From: Selenomonas timonae
Lineage (GTDB): Bacteria; Bacillota; Negativicutes; Selenomonadales; Selenomonadaceae
Direction of reading: 5' to 3'
NCBI RefSeq assembly: GCF_014250475.1
Contig: NZ_CP060204.1
Span: 1 to 64,000, forward strand
DNA length: 64,000 nucleotides
Position numbers and translations under genes: made by a program. The notes under the pieces were generated by a model. The model was not told the DNA's origin. It made no database searches and saw nothing but the letters and a program-made list of their open reading frames with translations. Below, one piece after another: positions 1 through 7,632 of this stretch (positions are counted from its first letter, which is position 1; every line of letters begins with the position of its first letter).

Positions 1-27
1 TATCTATCTGTAGTAGGAGGAAAAAAC

Positions 28-1149
28 ATGATTGTTGGCGTTTCGAAGGAAATCAAGAACAATGAGTTCCGCGTCGGTATGACCCCTTCGGGTGTCGAGG
101 CGATGCGCCGTGCTGGTCACACGGTCCTGATCGAAGAGGGTGCCGGCGTTGGCAGCGGCTTCACGGATGCCGATTACAAGGCTGTCGGTGCTGAGATCAT
201 CTCGGACAAGAAGGCTCTGTTTGATCGTTCTGAAATGATTGTTAAGGTAAAAGAGCCTCTCGAATCCGAGTATGACCTCTTCCATGAGGGTCAGATCCTC
301 TTCACCTACCTCCATCTCGCAGCTGAGCCCGAACTTACACAGGCTCTCCTCAAGAAGAAGGTTGTCGGCATTGCCTATGAGACGGTTATCGGCAAGAATG
401 GCCGCGGTCTCCCCCTCCTCGCTCCCATGAGCGAAATCGCAGGCCGTATGTCCGTCCAGATCGGTGCACAGTTCCTTGAGAGCCGTTACGGCGGCAGCGG
501 CGTCCTCCTCGGCGGTATCGCAGGTGTCTCTGCAGGCCAGGTCGTCATCATCGGCGGCGGCAACGTCGGTACGAACGCTGCTAAGATTGCTGTCGGTCTC
601 GGCGCACGCGTCACGGTTATCGATCTCTCGATCGAGCGTCTCCGTGAGCTCGATGACATCTTCGGCGGCCGCATCGTCACCGAGTACTCCTCGAGCTACA
701 ACATCGCTAAGTGGGTCAAAGAGGCAGACCTCCTCGTCGGCTCCGTTCTCATCCCGGGCGCTCGTACCCCGATCCTCGTCACCGAGGAAATGATCAAGAC
801 CATGAAGAAGGGCTCCGTTGTTGTCGACGTTGCAATCGACCAGGGCGGTTCCATCGAGACCTGCGATCACTGCACGACGCATGAGAACCCGACGTTCGAG
901 AAGCACGGCGTTGTTCACTACTCCGTTGCAAACATCCCGGGCGCTGTTTCCCGTACGTCCACGCTCGGCATCACGAACGCGACGATTTCCTATGCGGTTG
1001 ACATCGCGACCAAGGGCTGGAAGGCTGCGCTCCAGCAGGTTCCCGGCCTCAAGTACGGTCTCAACACCATCGACGGTCACCTCACCAACGAGGCGGTCGC
1101 TAAGGCTCTGAACATTCCGTTCAAGTCCATCGATGAGTTCCTGAAGTAA
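28..1149 (+). CDS. ald: Alanine dehydrogenase
   Basis: NAD-dependent alanine dehydrogenase (L-alanine + NAD+ + water to pyruvate + ammonium + NADH), cytosolic. The 373-residue length is normal for the family. The N-terminal half contains VKEPLESEY with the substrate-binding Lys and [10 protein letters not shown] with the catalytic His. The central Rossmann fold carries [18 protein letters not shown] followed by an acidic residue (VID) that fits NAD rather than NADP. A strong ribosome site (AGGAGG) lies seven bases before the ATG. It is followed by a hairpin terminator and then an amino-acid permease in the same direction, so a link with alanine uptake is plausible but not shown. The family identity is clear. 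Confidence 0.96.
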   Translation: MIVGVSKEIKNNEFRVGMTPSGVEAMRRAGHTVLIEEGAGVGSGFTDADYKAVGAEIISDKKALFDRSEMIVKVKEPLESEYDLFHEGQILFTYLHLAAEPELTQALLKKKVVGIAYETVIGKNGRGLPLLAPMSEIAGRMSVQIGAQFLESRYGGSGVLLGGIAGVSAGQVVIIGGGNVGTNAAKIAVGLGARVTVIDLSIERLRELDDIFGGRIVTEYSSSYNIAKWVKEADLLVGSVLIPGARTPILVTEEMIKTMKKGSVVVDVAIDQGGSIETCDHCTTHENPTFEKHGVVHYSVANIPGAVSRTSTLGITNATISYAVDIATKGWKAALQQVPGLKYGLNTIDGHLTNEAVAKALNIPFKSIDEFLK

Positions 1150-1169
1150 TTCTCCACTCTGACTGCTGA

Positions 1170-1226
1170 GGGGCTGCTTCACTCCCATATGCTTTCATAT
1201 GCGCCGTGAAACAGCCCCTTTCTCTT
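1170..1226 (+). terminator. Terminator after ald
   Basis: GGGGCTGCTTCAC at 1170-1182 pairs with GTGAAACAGCCCC at 1205-1217 (one mismatch). The loop contains a CATATG/CATATG repeat, and a T-rich stretch (TTTCTCTT) follows. It would end the ald message before the permease gene. Confidence 0.75.
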
Positions 1227-1261
1227 AAAAAAACTGAAAAGAAAGGCTTGGAGGTTTTTGT

Positions 1262-2641
1262 ATGTTTTTCAAGAAGAAGACACTGGAGGACTTCAGTGCA
1301 CAGCGAGAAAGCAGCGGCATGCACCGCACGCTGAGCACCGTTGATCTTACCTTCCTTGGCATCGGCGGCATCATCGGCTCGGGCGTGTTCGTTCTGACCG
1401 GTATCGGTGCCGCGCGTTACGCAGGTCCCGGTATCGTATTATCCTTCGTTGCCGCAGGTCTCCTCTGTATGCTCGTGGGACTTGCTTACGCCGAGCTCGC
1501 ATCTCTCATCCCCGCTGCGGGCAGTGCATATGCCTATACCTTCGCCTCCCTCGGTGAGGGCATGGCGTTCCTCTGCGGCTGGTCGCTCATCATCGGATAC
1601 ATCGTCACCGCGAGTGCGGTCGCCGTCGGTTTCTCCGCGTACTTCTCAGGTATGATGGCGTCCCTAGGGATGGAGATACCGAAGGCATGGCTCACAACGG
1701 CACCAGAGGGCGGTATCATCAACCTCCCCGCCGTCGTCATCACACTCCTCATCGGCTTCATCCTCGCGCACGGCACGAAGGAGAGCTCGCGTCTCAACAC
1801 GATTCTCATCTCGCTCACACTGTGCGCGATTGTCGCATTCGTCATTGTCACCTCGCCCCACATGGATCTCGCGAAGAATATGGATCCGTTCCTCCCGTTC
1901 GGCGCAGCCGGCATCATGACGGGCGCAGCGGTCGTGTTCTTCTCCTTCATGGGCTTCGATACGGTTGCAACCTCCGCCGAGGAGTGCAAGACGCCGGAGA
2001 AGAGTCTCCCGATCGGCATCATCGCCTCGGTCTTCGTCTGCCTCTGCATTTACTCTGTCGTGGCATTCGTCCTCACGGGCACGATCAACTACACGGATCT
2101 TGACCGTGCAGACCCAGTTGCCTACTGCCTCCGCCTCATCGGCTACACGGGGCTGGCAAACCTCGTTACGGTCGGTATCCTCTTCGGTATGATTACAACG
2201 CTAATCGTTTACATCTTCGGTCAAGCGCGCGTCTTCTTCGCAATGTCGCGTGACGGCTTCTTGCCCAAGTCGATGGCGAATATCCATCCGAAATACGGCA
2301 CGCCCTACTTCATCACACTCGTCGGCTCCGTGCTCATCGCATTCATTGCAGGCTGCGTCCCGATGCTCTACATCGTCGAGCTCGCAAATACGGGGGTGCT
2401 CGCGGCATTCTTCATCGTCTTCGTCGGTCTGATTGCACTCCGCCGTCATTCCCCCGACCTGCCGCGCACATTCACCTTCCCCCTGCTCTACGTACTTGCA
2501 CCGATTGGTATGCTCGTCTGCCTCTATCTGATCTGGGCACTCTCCCTTGAGACGAATATCACCTTCATCGTGCTCATGATTCTCGGTTACTTCTTCTACA
2601 ACAGCTACGCACCTTCACATCGCTGCTGGGAAAAGAAGTAG
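1262..2641 (+). CDS. APC-family amino-acid permease (YfnA/CAT type)
   Basis: A 459-residue integral membrane protein with about twelve hydrophobic segments, of the amino acid-polyamine-organocation superfamily. The first membrane segment has the helix-breaking GIGGIIGSGVFVLTG motif that binds the amino-acid backbone in this family, followed by AGPGIVLSF and the conserved LIPAAGSAYAYTF. The GFDTVATSAEE segment is typical of the cationic-amino-acid/YfnA branch. Substrate cannot be read from sequence; alanine or another small or cationic amino acid is possible given ald just upstream. It has its own ribosome site (GGAGG) and a strong terminator downstream. The inner-membrane location is inferred. 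Confidence 0.9.
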   Translation: MFFKKKTLEDFSAQRESSGMHRTLSTVDLTFLGIGGIIGSGVFVLTGIGAARYAGPGIVLSFVAAGLLCMLVGLAYAELASLIPAAGSAYAYTFASLGEGMAFLCGWSLIIGYIVTASAVAVGFSAYFSGMMASLGMEIPKAWLTTAPEGGIINLPAVVITLLIGFILAHGTKESSRLNTILISLTLCAIVAFVIVTSPHMDLAKNMDPFLPFGAAGIMTGAAVVFFSFMGFDTVATSAEECKTPEKSLPIGIIASVFVCLCIYSVVAFVLTGTINYTDLDRADPVAYCLRLIGYTGLANLVTVGILFGMITTLIVYIFGQARVFFAMSRDGFLPKSMANIHPKYGTPYFITLVGSVLIAFIAGCVPMLYIVELANTGVLAAFFIVFVGLIALRRHSPDLPRTFTFPLLYVLAPIGMLVCLYLIWALSLETNITFIVLMILGYFFYNSYAPSHRCWEKK

Positions 2642-2653
2642 CTCCTAAATGAT

Positions 2654-2698
2654 AAAAAGAAAAGCAGCTCGTCGACCGAGACGGGCTGCTTTTCTTTT
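2654..2698 (+). terminator. Terminator after APC permease
   Basis: A long hairpin: AAAAGAAAAGCAGC with its extension CGTC pairs with the arm ending GCTGCTTTTCTTTT. It ends in a T-rich run and lies just after the permease stop codon. Confidence 0.88.
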
Positions 2699-2727
2699 GA
2701 CGCGGATGCCGTACAGCGAAAAATACA

Positions 2728-2757
2728 TTGCATGGACATTCGCTAGAATGATACTAT
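2728..2757 (+). promoter_or_regulatory. Putative sigma-70 promoter of the phzF-like gene
   Basis: TTGCAT at 2728-2733 and TACTAT at 2752-2757 with an 18-base spacer, about 30 bases before the start codon at 2786. It is a reasonable but not strong match. Confidence 0.4.
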
Positions 2758-2785
2758 ATGGATGCTATAGAGAGGCGCTCAAAGT

Positions 2786-3610
2786 ATGTTGAAGCAATAC
2801 ATTGTGGATGCCTTTACCGACAGAATTTTTCACGGAAATCCTGCCGCAGTCTGTGTCTTGGAGCAATGGCTGCCCGATGACCTGATGATCCAAATCGCGG
2901 CAGAGAATAATCTCTCTGAAACGGCATTCACCGTAAAAGAGGGTGCACGCAATCGTCTGCGCTGGTTTACGCCAAGTACGGAGATCGATCTCTGCGGGCA
3001 TGCAACACTTGCGACGGCATATGTCCTGCTGAATTACTATGAGCAGAATGTGCCGCAGATTGTATTCGATACCCTGAGCGGCGATCTGACGGTGCAGAGG
3101 CACAGCGATCTGTACGAAATGAATTTTCCTGCATACGAATTACATGAAGTCCCGGTGACGAACGAAATGGAGGAGGCACTTGGAATCCGTCCTATGGAGG
3201 CATGGATGGGGCGCGATCTGCTCTGCGTTCTCCCCTCCGAGGATGATGTTCAGGCCTTCGTTCCCGACGCCGAAAAGGCACTCCATCTGCCAGGGCTGAT
3301 CCTGCATACAACGGCACAAGGCAAGGATGCAGACTACGTTCTGCGCAGCTATGCCCCAAAGCTCGGCATCGCCGAAGATCCCGTATGCGGATCCGGCAAC
3401 TGTCATACGGCGCCCTTCTGGGCGAAGAGACTCGACAAAGAAGGGCTGACGGCATATCAATGCTCGGCGCGCGGCGGCACGCTATACTGCAGCGTGCAGG
3501 GCGACCGCGTGCGCATCGCAGGCAAGGCGGCGCTCTATGCGATCGCTGAGCTGCAGATTGCAATACACGGCCTGTCCTTTGGAGAAGCATATGCGAGCCG
3601 ACGGTACTGA
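2786..3610 (+). CDS. PhzF-family isomerase/epimerase-like protein
   Basis: A 274-residue protein of the PhzF family (diaminopimelate-epimerase fold). NLSETAF holds the conserved catalytic Glu, GHATLA lies at the first lobe, and EDPVCGSGNCH forms the phosphate/carboxylate-binding loop of the second lobe. Family members isomerise small metabolites; no phenazine genes are nearby, so a phenazine role is unlikely and the substrate is unknown. It is a single-gene unit between a terminator and a new promoter. Family assignment is secure, function is not. Confidence 0.88.
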   Translation: MLKQYIVDAFTDRIFHGNPAAVCVLEQWLPDDLMIQIAAENNLSETAFTVKEGARNRLRWFTPSTEIDLCGHATLATAYVLLNYYEQNVPQIVFDTLSGDLTVQRHSDLYEMNFPAYELHEVPVTNEMEEALGIRPMEAWMGRDLLCVLPSEDDVQAFVPDAEKALHLPGLILHTTAQGKDADYVLRSYAPKLGIAEDPVCGSGNCHTAPFWAKRLDKEGLTAYQCSARGGTLYCSVQGDRVRIAGKAALYAIAELQIAIHGLSFGEAYASRRY

Positions 3611-3648
3611 AATTTGCGTCTTTTTTCGCTGGACGAAATCATTCCTAT

Positions 3649-3677
3649 TTGAGAAATTTCCTTCTTTGTGATAAAAT
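3649..3677 (+). promoter_or_regulatory. Promoter of the purine-permease-like gene
   Basis: TTGAGA at 3649-3654 and TAAAAT at 3672-3677 with an ideal 17-base spacer, 33 bases before the ATG at 3710. The flanks are AT-rich. Confidence 0.6.
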
Positions 3678-3709
3678 AAAAATGTTTTGGTGCGCTGCGG
3701 GAGGGTGCT

Positions 3710-4966
3710 ATGACATTTGAAAAAAACAATGCGCTCACAGCACTCTCTTCTGCATTCGTACTCGTCTCTGTCGCCGTGCTGATGATCGTTCTGACGGCAT
3801 CGCTGCTCACGCGCGCGGGTATGCCGTTCGCAGCGGCATATACGGTCAGCATCCTTGCCGCAGTCGTCGGAACATGCGCAGCCTCATACGGCGGACGGAC
3901 GCTGATCGCACTCCCCTCACCCGCCATCATAGCATGGCTCGTCTATGAGGAGATCATTGCGAAGGGGCTTGCATGGCAGGAGCTGCTCGGCATTGCCGCA
4001 GTCGTTGCCATTATCGGCGCAGTGCTCACACGCACGAAGTACGCTGCGGCACTTATGCGCGCCGTGCCCCCGATCATCCGCACGGGTCTTGTCATAGGAC
4101 TTGGACTCGTAATGCTCGTGACGGCGGCGCTCTATGCACGCATCCTTCTGCCGTCGCCGTGGGCGCTCACGATGGGCGGCACACTCAGCGATCCGCTCAC
4201 CTACTTTACGCTGACGGGCATTCTGCTCGTCCTCGTACTCTCTGCACGCGGCGTGCGAGCGCCACTGCCAATCGGCATGCTGCTGATTGGCGTACTCACA
4301 TGGGCAGAGGGCTTCTGGGAGATTCCTGCCGCGCCGTTTTATGCGCCCGAACTCTCTTCCGCATTTGCGCTGACCCTCCCGCAGGAGGAGCCATTTGCGG
4401 CAATCACGCTCGGCATGACACTGCTGCTCGCGCTCATGATCGAGGCGATGGCAGTGCTGACGGTGCGAACGCATGAGGAAAGTACACAGCCGCTCACACG
4501 GCTCTTTGCAGTGAACGGTGCTGCATCGTTCATCGGTGCATTCCCGCTGACGATTGCGCCGATCTCGCTTGCCGTATCCGAGGTTGACGAGGGACACTGC
4601 AGGGTCGGCATGCCGATGACCGCATTGTTCTCCGCACTGCTCCTGCTCGTGCTCCTGCCCTGCGCGCCGCTGATGCAGGCACTTGCGGATTTTCCCGCCG
4701 TCCCCGCCATTGCGCTAGCGGCGACAGGTCTGCTGCTCCTCGCCCGCGGCGTTCAGATGCTCCCCAGTACGGAGGATGTCGGTCTGAGCGAGGGCGCTGT
4801 CATCGCCGTATTCCTCCTCGCGTCATATGATATAGCAACGGGGCTGACGCTCGCACTTATTCTCTGGACGCTGCTCACGGCGGCGAGCAGCCAGAAAATC
4901 GCGCGTGGAACATGGGGACTGACGGCATTCTTCGCCGTATTTGCCCTGCTCAAATGGATTCTGTAG
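3710..4966 (+). CDS. Divergent purine/NCS2-AzgA-like permease
   Basis: A 418-residue, very hydrophobic protein with about 11 to 13 membrane segments. The layout resembles the guanine/hypoxanthine permeases (AzgA/PbuG branch of NCS2): a starter segment with FEKNNALTALSSAF, then AALMRAVPPIIRTGLVIGLGL, then ARGVRAPLPIGMLLIGVLTW. The usual acidic, glycine-rich substrate motif of the eighth helix (FDT-like in AzgA proteins) is replaced by LMIEAMAVLTVR, so the substrate may differ or transport may work differently. It begins ATG after GGGAGG and is followed at 43 bases by a glucosaminidase gene. Inner membrane. The superfamily call is moderately sure; the substrate is unknown. Confidence 0.6.
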   Translation: MTFEKNNALTALSSAFVLVSVAVLMIVLTASLLTRAGMPFAAAYTVSILAAVVGTCAASYGGRTLIALPSPAIIAWLVYEEIIAKGLAWQELLGIAAVVAIIGAVLTRTKYAAALMRAVPPIIRTGLVIGLGLVMLVTAALYARILLPSPWALTMGGTLSDPLTYFTLTGILLVLVLSARGVRAPLPIGMLLIGVLTWAEGFWEIPAAPFYAPELSSAFALTLPQEEPFAAITLGMTLLLALMIEAMAVLTVRTHEESTQPLTRLFAVNGAASFIGAFPLTIAPISLAVSEVDEGHCRVGMPMTALFSALLLLVLLPCAPLMQALADFPAVPAIALAATGLLLLARGVQMLPSTEDVGLSEGAVIAVFLLASYDIATGLTLALILWTLLTAASSQKIARGTWGLTAFFAVFALLKWIL

Positions 4967-5008
4967 AGGGCTTCGTGCCTCAAAAAAATAAATTGGGAGG
5001 TTCATCAT

Positions 5009-5785
5009 TTGCGAAAGGATACTCTTCTGCGCGGCTCTCTTGCCGCAGCCCTCACGGGGCTTTTCATTCTGACGATGACAAGCGGCGAGGCACGCCGCGT
5101 GCACGACCCGAATACATCGACAAAGATTCGTACGGAACGCGGTGCAGAGCCTGAGGAAAAACCTGATTTCCGCATGCGCATTGATGCACTCATCAAGGAA
5201 GTGGAGCCGGCAAACGCCGTGACAGCAGAAACGGCGAAACCGCAGCCGCTCTTCAGTGTCCCGCAGACGCTCTCGGAGTACGACACCGCCATCATCGGCA
5301 CGCCGCTCGCAAGTCAGGAACAATGCGTGAACTATCTCCTCAGTGTGAACCCCCACCCCGCGATCTCAGTCACGCCGCATGAACTCGTCTCCTACTACTA
5401 CGAGGAAGGCGCACGCGAGGGCATCCGGCCCGATGTTGCCTTTGCACAGGCGCTCAAGGAGACGGGATTCTTCCGCTACGGCGGCACGGTGACGCCCGAC
5501 CAGAACAACTACTGCGGACTCGGTACGACGAGTGCAACCGTCAAGGGGGCATACTTTGCCACCTCGCAGATCGGTGTACGCGCCCATATCCAACATCTGC
5601 TCGCCTATGCGTCGACCCGCGAGCCCATACAGCCTGTGGTCGACCCCAGATACAACCTTGTCCGAAACGTCTATGGCACGAGCACACTCGGTCACTGGCA
5701 GGATCTGAACGGTCGCTGGGCAGTCCCCGGCGACTCGTACGGTCAGAGCATCCTGTCGATGTTCCGCGCAATCCTGCGCAAGTAG
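5009..5785 (+). CDS. Glucosaminidase-domain (GH73-like) cell-wall hydrolase
   Basis: A 258-residue protein with a start-proximal hydrophobic segment (AAALTGLFILTM, about residues 12-24) that could be a signal peptide or anchor, a charged linker to about residue 95, and a C-terminal glucosaminidase domain. The catalytic Glu is seen in FAQALKETGFF, followed by the conserved NNYCGLGTT and the GVRAHIQHLLAYAS stretch. Such enzymes cut the glycan chains of peptidoglycan outside the inner membrane. The start is TTG at 5009, chosen because GGGAGG lies eight bases upstream and no better start is available. It precedes the ABC-F gene by 17 bases, so the two are probably co-transcribed. Confidence 0.87.
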   Translation: MRKDTLLRGSLAAALTGLFILTMTSGEARRVHDPNTSTKIRTERGAEPEEKPDFRMRIDALIKEVEPANAVTAETAKPQPLFSVPQTLSEYDTAIIGTPLASQEQCVNYLLSVNPHPAISVTPHELVSYYYEEGAREGIRPDVAFAQALKETGFFRYGGTVTPDQNNYCGLGTTSATVKGAYFATSQIGVRAHIQHLLAYASTREPIQPVVDPRYNLVRNVYGTSTLGHWQDLNGRWAVPGDSYGQSILSMFRAILRK

Positions 5786-5802
5786 GGAAGGAGAACGGAA
5801 AG

Positions 5803-7428
5803 ATGATTACCGTCAACAATCTGAGCCTGCAATTTGGCAAGCGCGTCCTCTATAAGGACGTGAATCTGAAATTCACCCCCGGCAACTGCTACGGCATCAT
5901 CGGCGCAAACGGCGCGGGCAAGTCCACCTTTCTCAAGCTCCTCTCGGGCGACATTGAGCCGACGGGCGGCATCGTCGACATCACGCCGGGCGAGCGCCTT
6001 GCCGTCCTGCAGCAGGATCACTATGCCTACGATGAGGTGGAGGTGCTGCGCACGGTCATCATGGGGCATCCGCGCCTCGTCGAGATCATGGACGAGAAAG
6101 ATGCACTCTACGAAAAGCCGGACTTCTCCGACGAGGACGGCATGCGTGCCTCGGAACTCGAAGCTGAGTTCGCGGAGCTCGACGGCTGGAACGCGGAGAC
6201 GGAGGCGGCGCAGCTCCTCAACGGACTCGGCGTACCCGATGCAAAGCATACGCTCAAGATGAACGAAATTTCCCCCTCGGAGAAGGTGCGCGTCCTGCTC
6301 GCACAGGCGCTCTTCGGTTCGCCCGACATCCTGCTCCTCGACGAGCCGACGAACCATCTCGATGTCTCCTCGATCAACTGGCTCGAGAACTTCCTCGCAG
6401 ACTTCCCGAACACAGTCATCGTCGTCTCGCATGACCGCCACTTCCTCAATCAGGTCTGCACCTACATCTGCGACGTGGACTTCGGCAAGATCTCCCTCTT
6501 TGCGGGTAACTACGACTTCTGGTATCAGTCCAGCCAACTCGCCCTGCAGATGGCAAAGGACGCAAACAAGAAGAAAGAGGAGAAGATCAAGGAGCTGCAG
6601 ACCTTCATTCAGCGCTTCTCGGCAAACGCGTCGAAGTCGCGTCAGGCGACCTCGCGCAAGAAACTCCTCGAGCGCATCACGCTCGACGACATCAAGCCCT
6701 CGACGCGCCGCTATCCATACATCGCATTTACGCCCGACCGCGAGGCGGGCGATCAGCTGCTCACGGTTGAGGGACTCTCAAAGGAAGTGGATGGGCGTCA
6801 GCTCTTTAAGAATGTCAGCTTCACGCTGAAAAAGGGCGACAAGGTCGCCTTTGTCGGTCCGAACGGCGCGGCAAAGACAATGCTGTTCAAGATCCTCATG
6901 GGCGAGGAGGAGGCGGACGAGGGCACGTTCAAATGGGGCGTGACGACGACGCAGACCTACCTGCCCGCAGATAACAGCGCCTATTTCGACGATGTCAAGC
7001 TGAACCTCGTCGACTGGCTGCGCCAGTACTCGAAGGATCCGGACGAGACCTTCGTGCGCGGCTTCCTCGGGCGCATGCTCTTTTCGGGCGAAGAAAGTCA
7101 GAAGCGTGCCGAAGTGCTCTCGGGCGGCGAGCGCGTCCGCTGTATGCTCTCGCGCATGATGCTCTCGGGCGCGAATGTCCTCATCTTCGACGAGCCGACC
7201 GACCATCTCGACCTCGAGTCCATCACGGCGCTGAACAACGGACTCATGTCGTTTGGCGGAACGATTCTCTTCGCCTCGCGCGACCACGAGTTCACACAGA
7301 CCGTTGCGAACCGCATCATCGAGATCACGCCCGTCGGCGTTGTCGACCGCATCTCGACCTACGATGAGTATCTCTCGAACGAGACGGTGAAGCAGCAGCT
7401 TGCGGAGAAGTACAAGGCCGCGGAGTAA
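5803..7428 (+). CDS. ABC-F ATPase, YkpA/YbiT type
   Basis: A 541-residue soluble protein with two ATP-binding domains joined by a charged linker (about residues 245-300), typical of ribosome-associated ABC-F proteins. Domain 1 has a normal P-loop GANGAGKST (34-42), DEPTNHLD and SHDRHF, but its signature is ISPSEK (156-161) instead of LSGGE. Domain 2 has a normal LSGGERVR signature but an altered P-loop, GPNGAAKTM (352-360, Ala357 in place of Gly), DEPTDHLD (Asp467 for Asn) and an Arg493 where the switch His should be (ASRDH). From memory, the YkpA branch commonly has an unusual second P-loop, but the His-to-Arg change looks unusual. It probably acts on ribosomes or translation; the exact role is unknown. 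Confidence 0.9.
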   Translation: MITVNNLSLQFGKRVLYKDVNLKFTPGNCYGIIGANGAGKSTFLKLLSGDIEPTGGIVDITPGERLAVLQQDHYAYDEVEVLRTVIMGHPRLVEIMDEKDALYEKPDFSDEDGMRASELEAEFAELDGWNAETEAAQLLNGLGVPDAKHTLKMNEISPSEKVRVLLAQALFGSPDILLLDEPTNHLDVSSINWLENFLADFPNTVIVVSHDRHFLNQVCTYICDVDFGKISLFAGNYDFWYQSSQLALQMAKDANKKKEEKIKELQTFIQRFSANASKSRQATSRKKLLERITLDDIKPSTRRYPYIAFTPDREAGDQLLTVEGLSKEVDGRQLFKNVSFTLKKGDKVAFVGPNGAAKTMLFKILMGEEEADEGTFKWGVTTTQTYLPADNSAYFDDVKLNLVDWLRQYSKDPDETFVRGFLGRMLFSGEESQKRAEVLSGGERVRCMLSRMMLSGANVLIFDEPTDHLDLESITALNNGLMSFGGTILFASRDHEFTQTVANRIIEITPVGVVDRISTYDEYLSNETVKQQLAEKYKAAE

Positions 7429-7444
7429 AAGGGAGACGACATGG

Positions 7445-7596
7445 CTCCTAAGCGAACCCTAGTGGAGCAAGTGAGTAAAGCGGGCGTTTCGCCCCCTGCG
7501 GATTTCTTTCGTCCAAGCGAAGCGCGTTTAAGAAGTCCGCAGGTATTTAGGTGAATAAGCACGCGATCACTTGCGTAACTAAGCGTTCGCGTGGAG
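7445..7596 (+). ncRNA. Structured 152-base dispersed element, copy 1
   Basis: This intergenic element matches 55364-55515 without gaps. A central block (7491-7551) is identical and folds as a 14-pair hairpin: CCTGCGGATTTCTT at 7495-7508 pairs with AAGAAGTCCGCAGG at 7530-7543, with a 21-base loop. Around it lie nested stems: 7452-7457 with 7585-7590, 7467-7474 with 7567-7574, 7480-7485 with 7559-7564, and 7489-7493 with 7550-7554. Nine of these outer pairs differ from copy 2 by compensatory double changes. Wobble pairs are G-U only if the + strand is the RNA. A small AGCATG/CATGCT hairpin (7595-7612) plus T-run follows, then the ubiB ribosome site. The family is not recognised; it could be a structured RNA, a leader of ubiB, or an RNA-like mobile repeat. 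Confidence 0.6.
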
Positions 7597-7632
7597 CATG
7601 TCGGTTCATGCTTTTAGGCAGGAGGTGAGAGG

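Noticed and set aside
7359-7562. Open frame on the minus strand sharing the peptide CGLLKRASLGRKKSAGG with one at 55311-55526
   Set aside because: The shared peptide is just the reverse strand of the identical core hairpin. Outside it the two frames do not resemble each other, while base pairing is conserved; a structural element explains this better than a protein.
7445-7596. Integron attC site
   Set aside because: attC sites keep short core sites at the ends and vary inside; this element does the reverse, with a fixed centre. There is no integron integrase or cassette array nearby.
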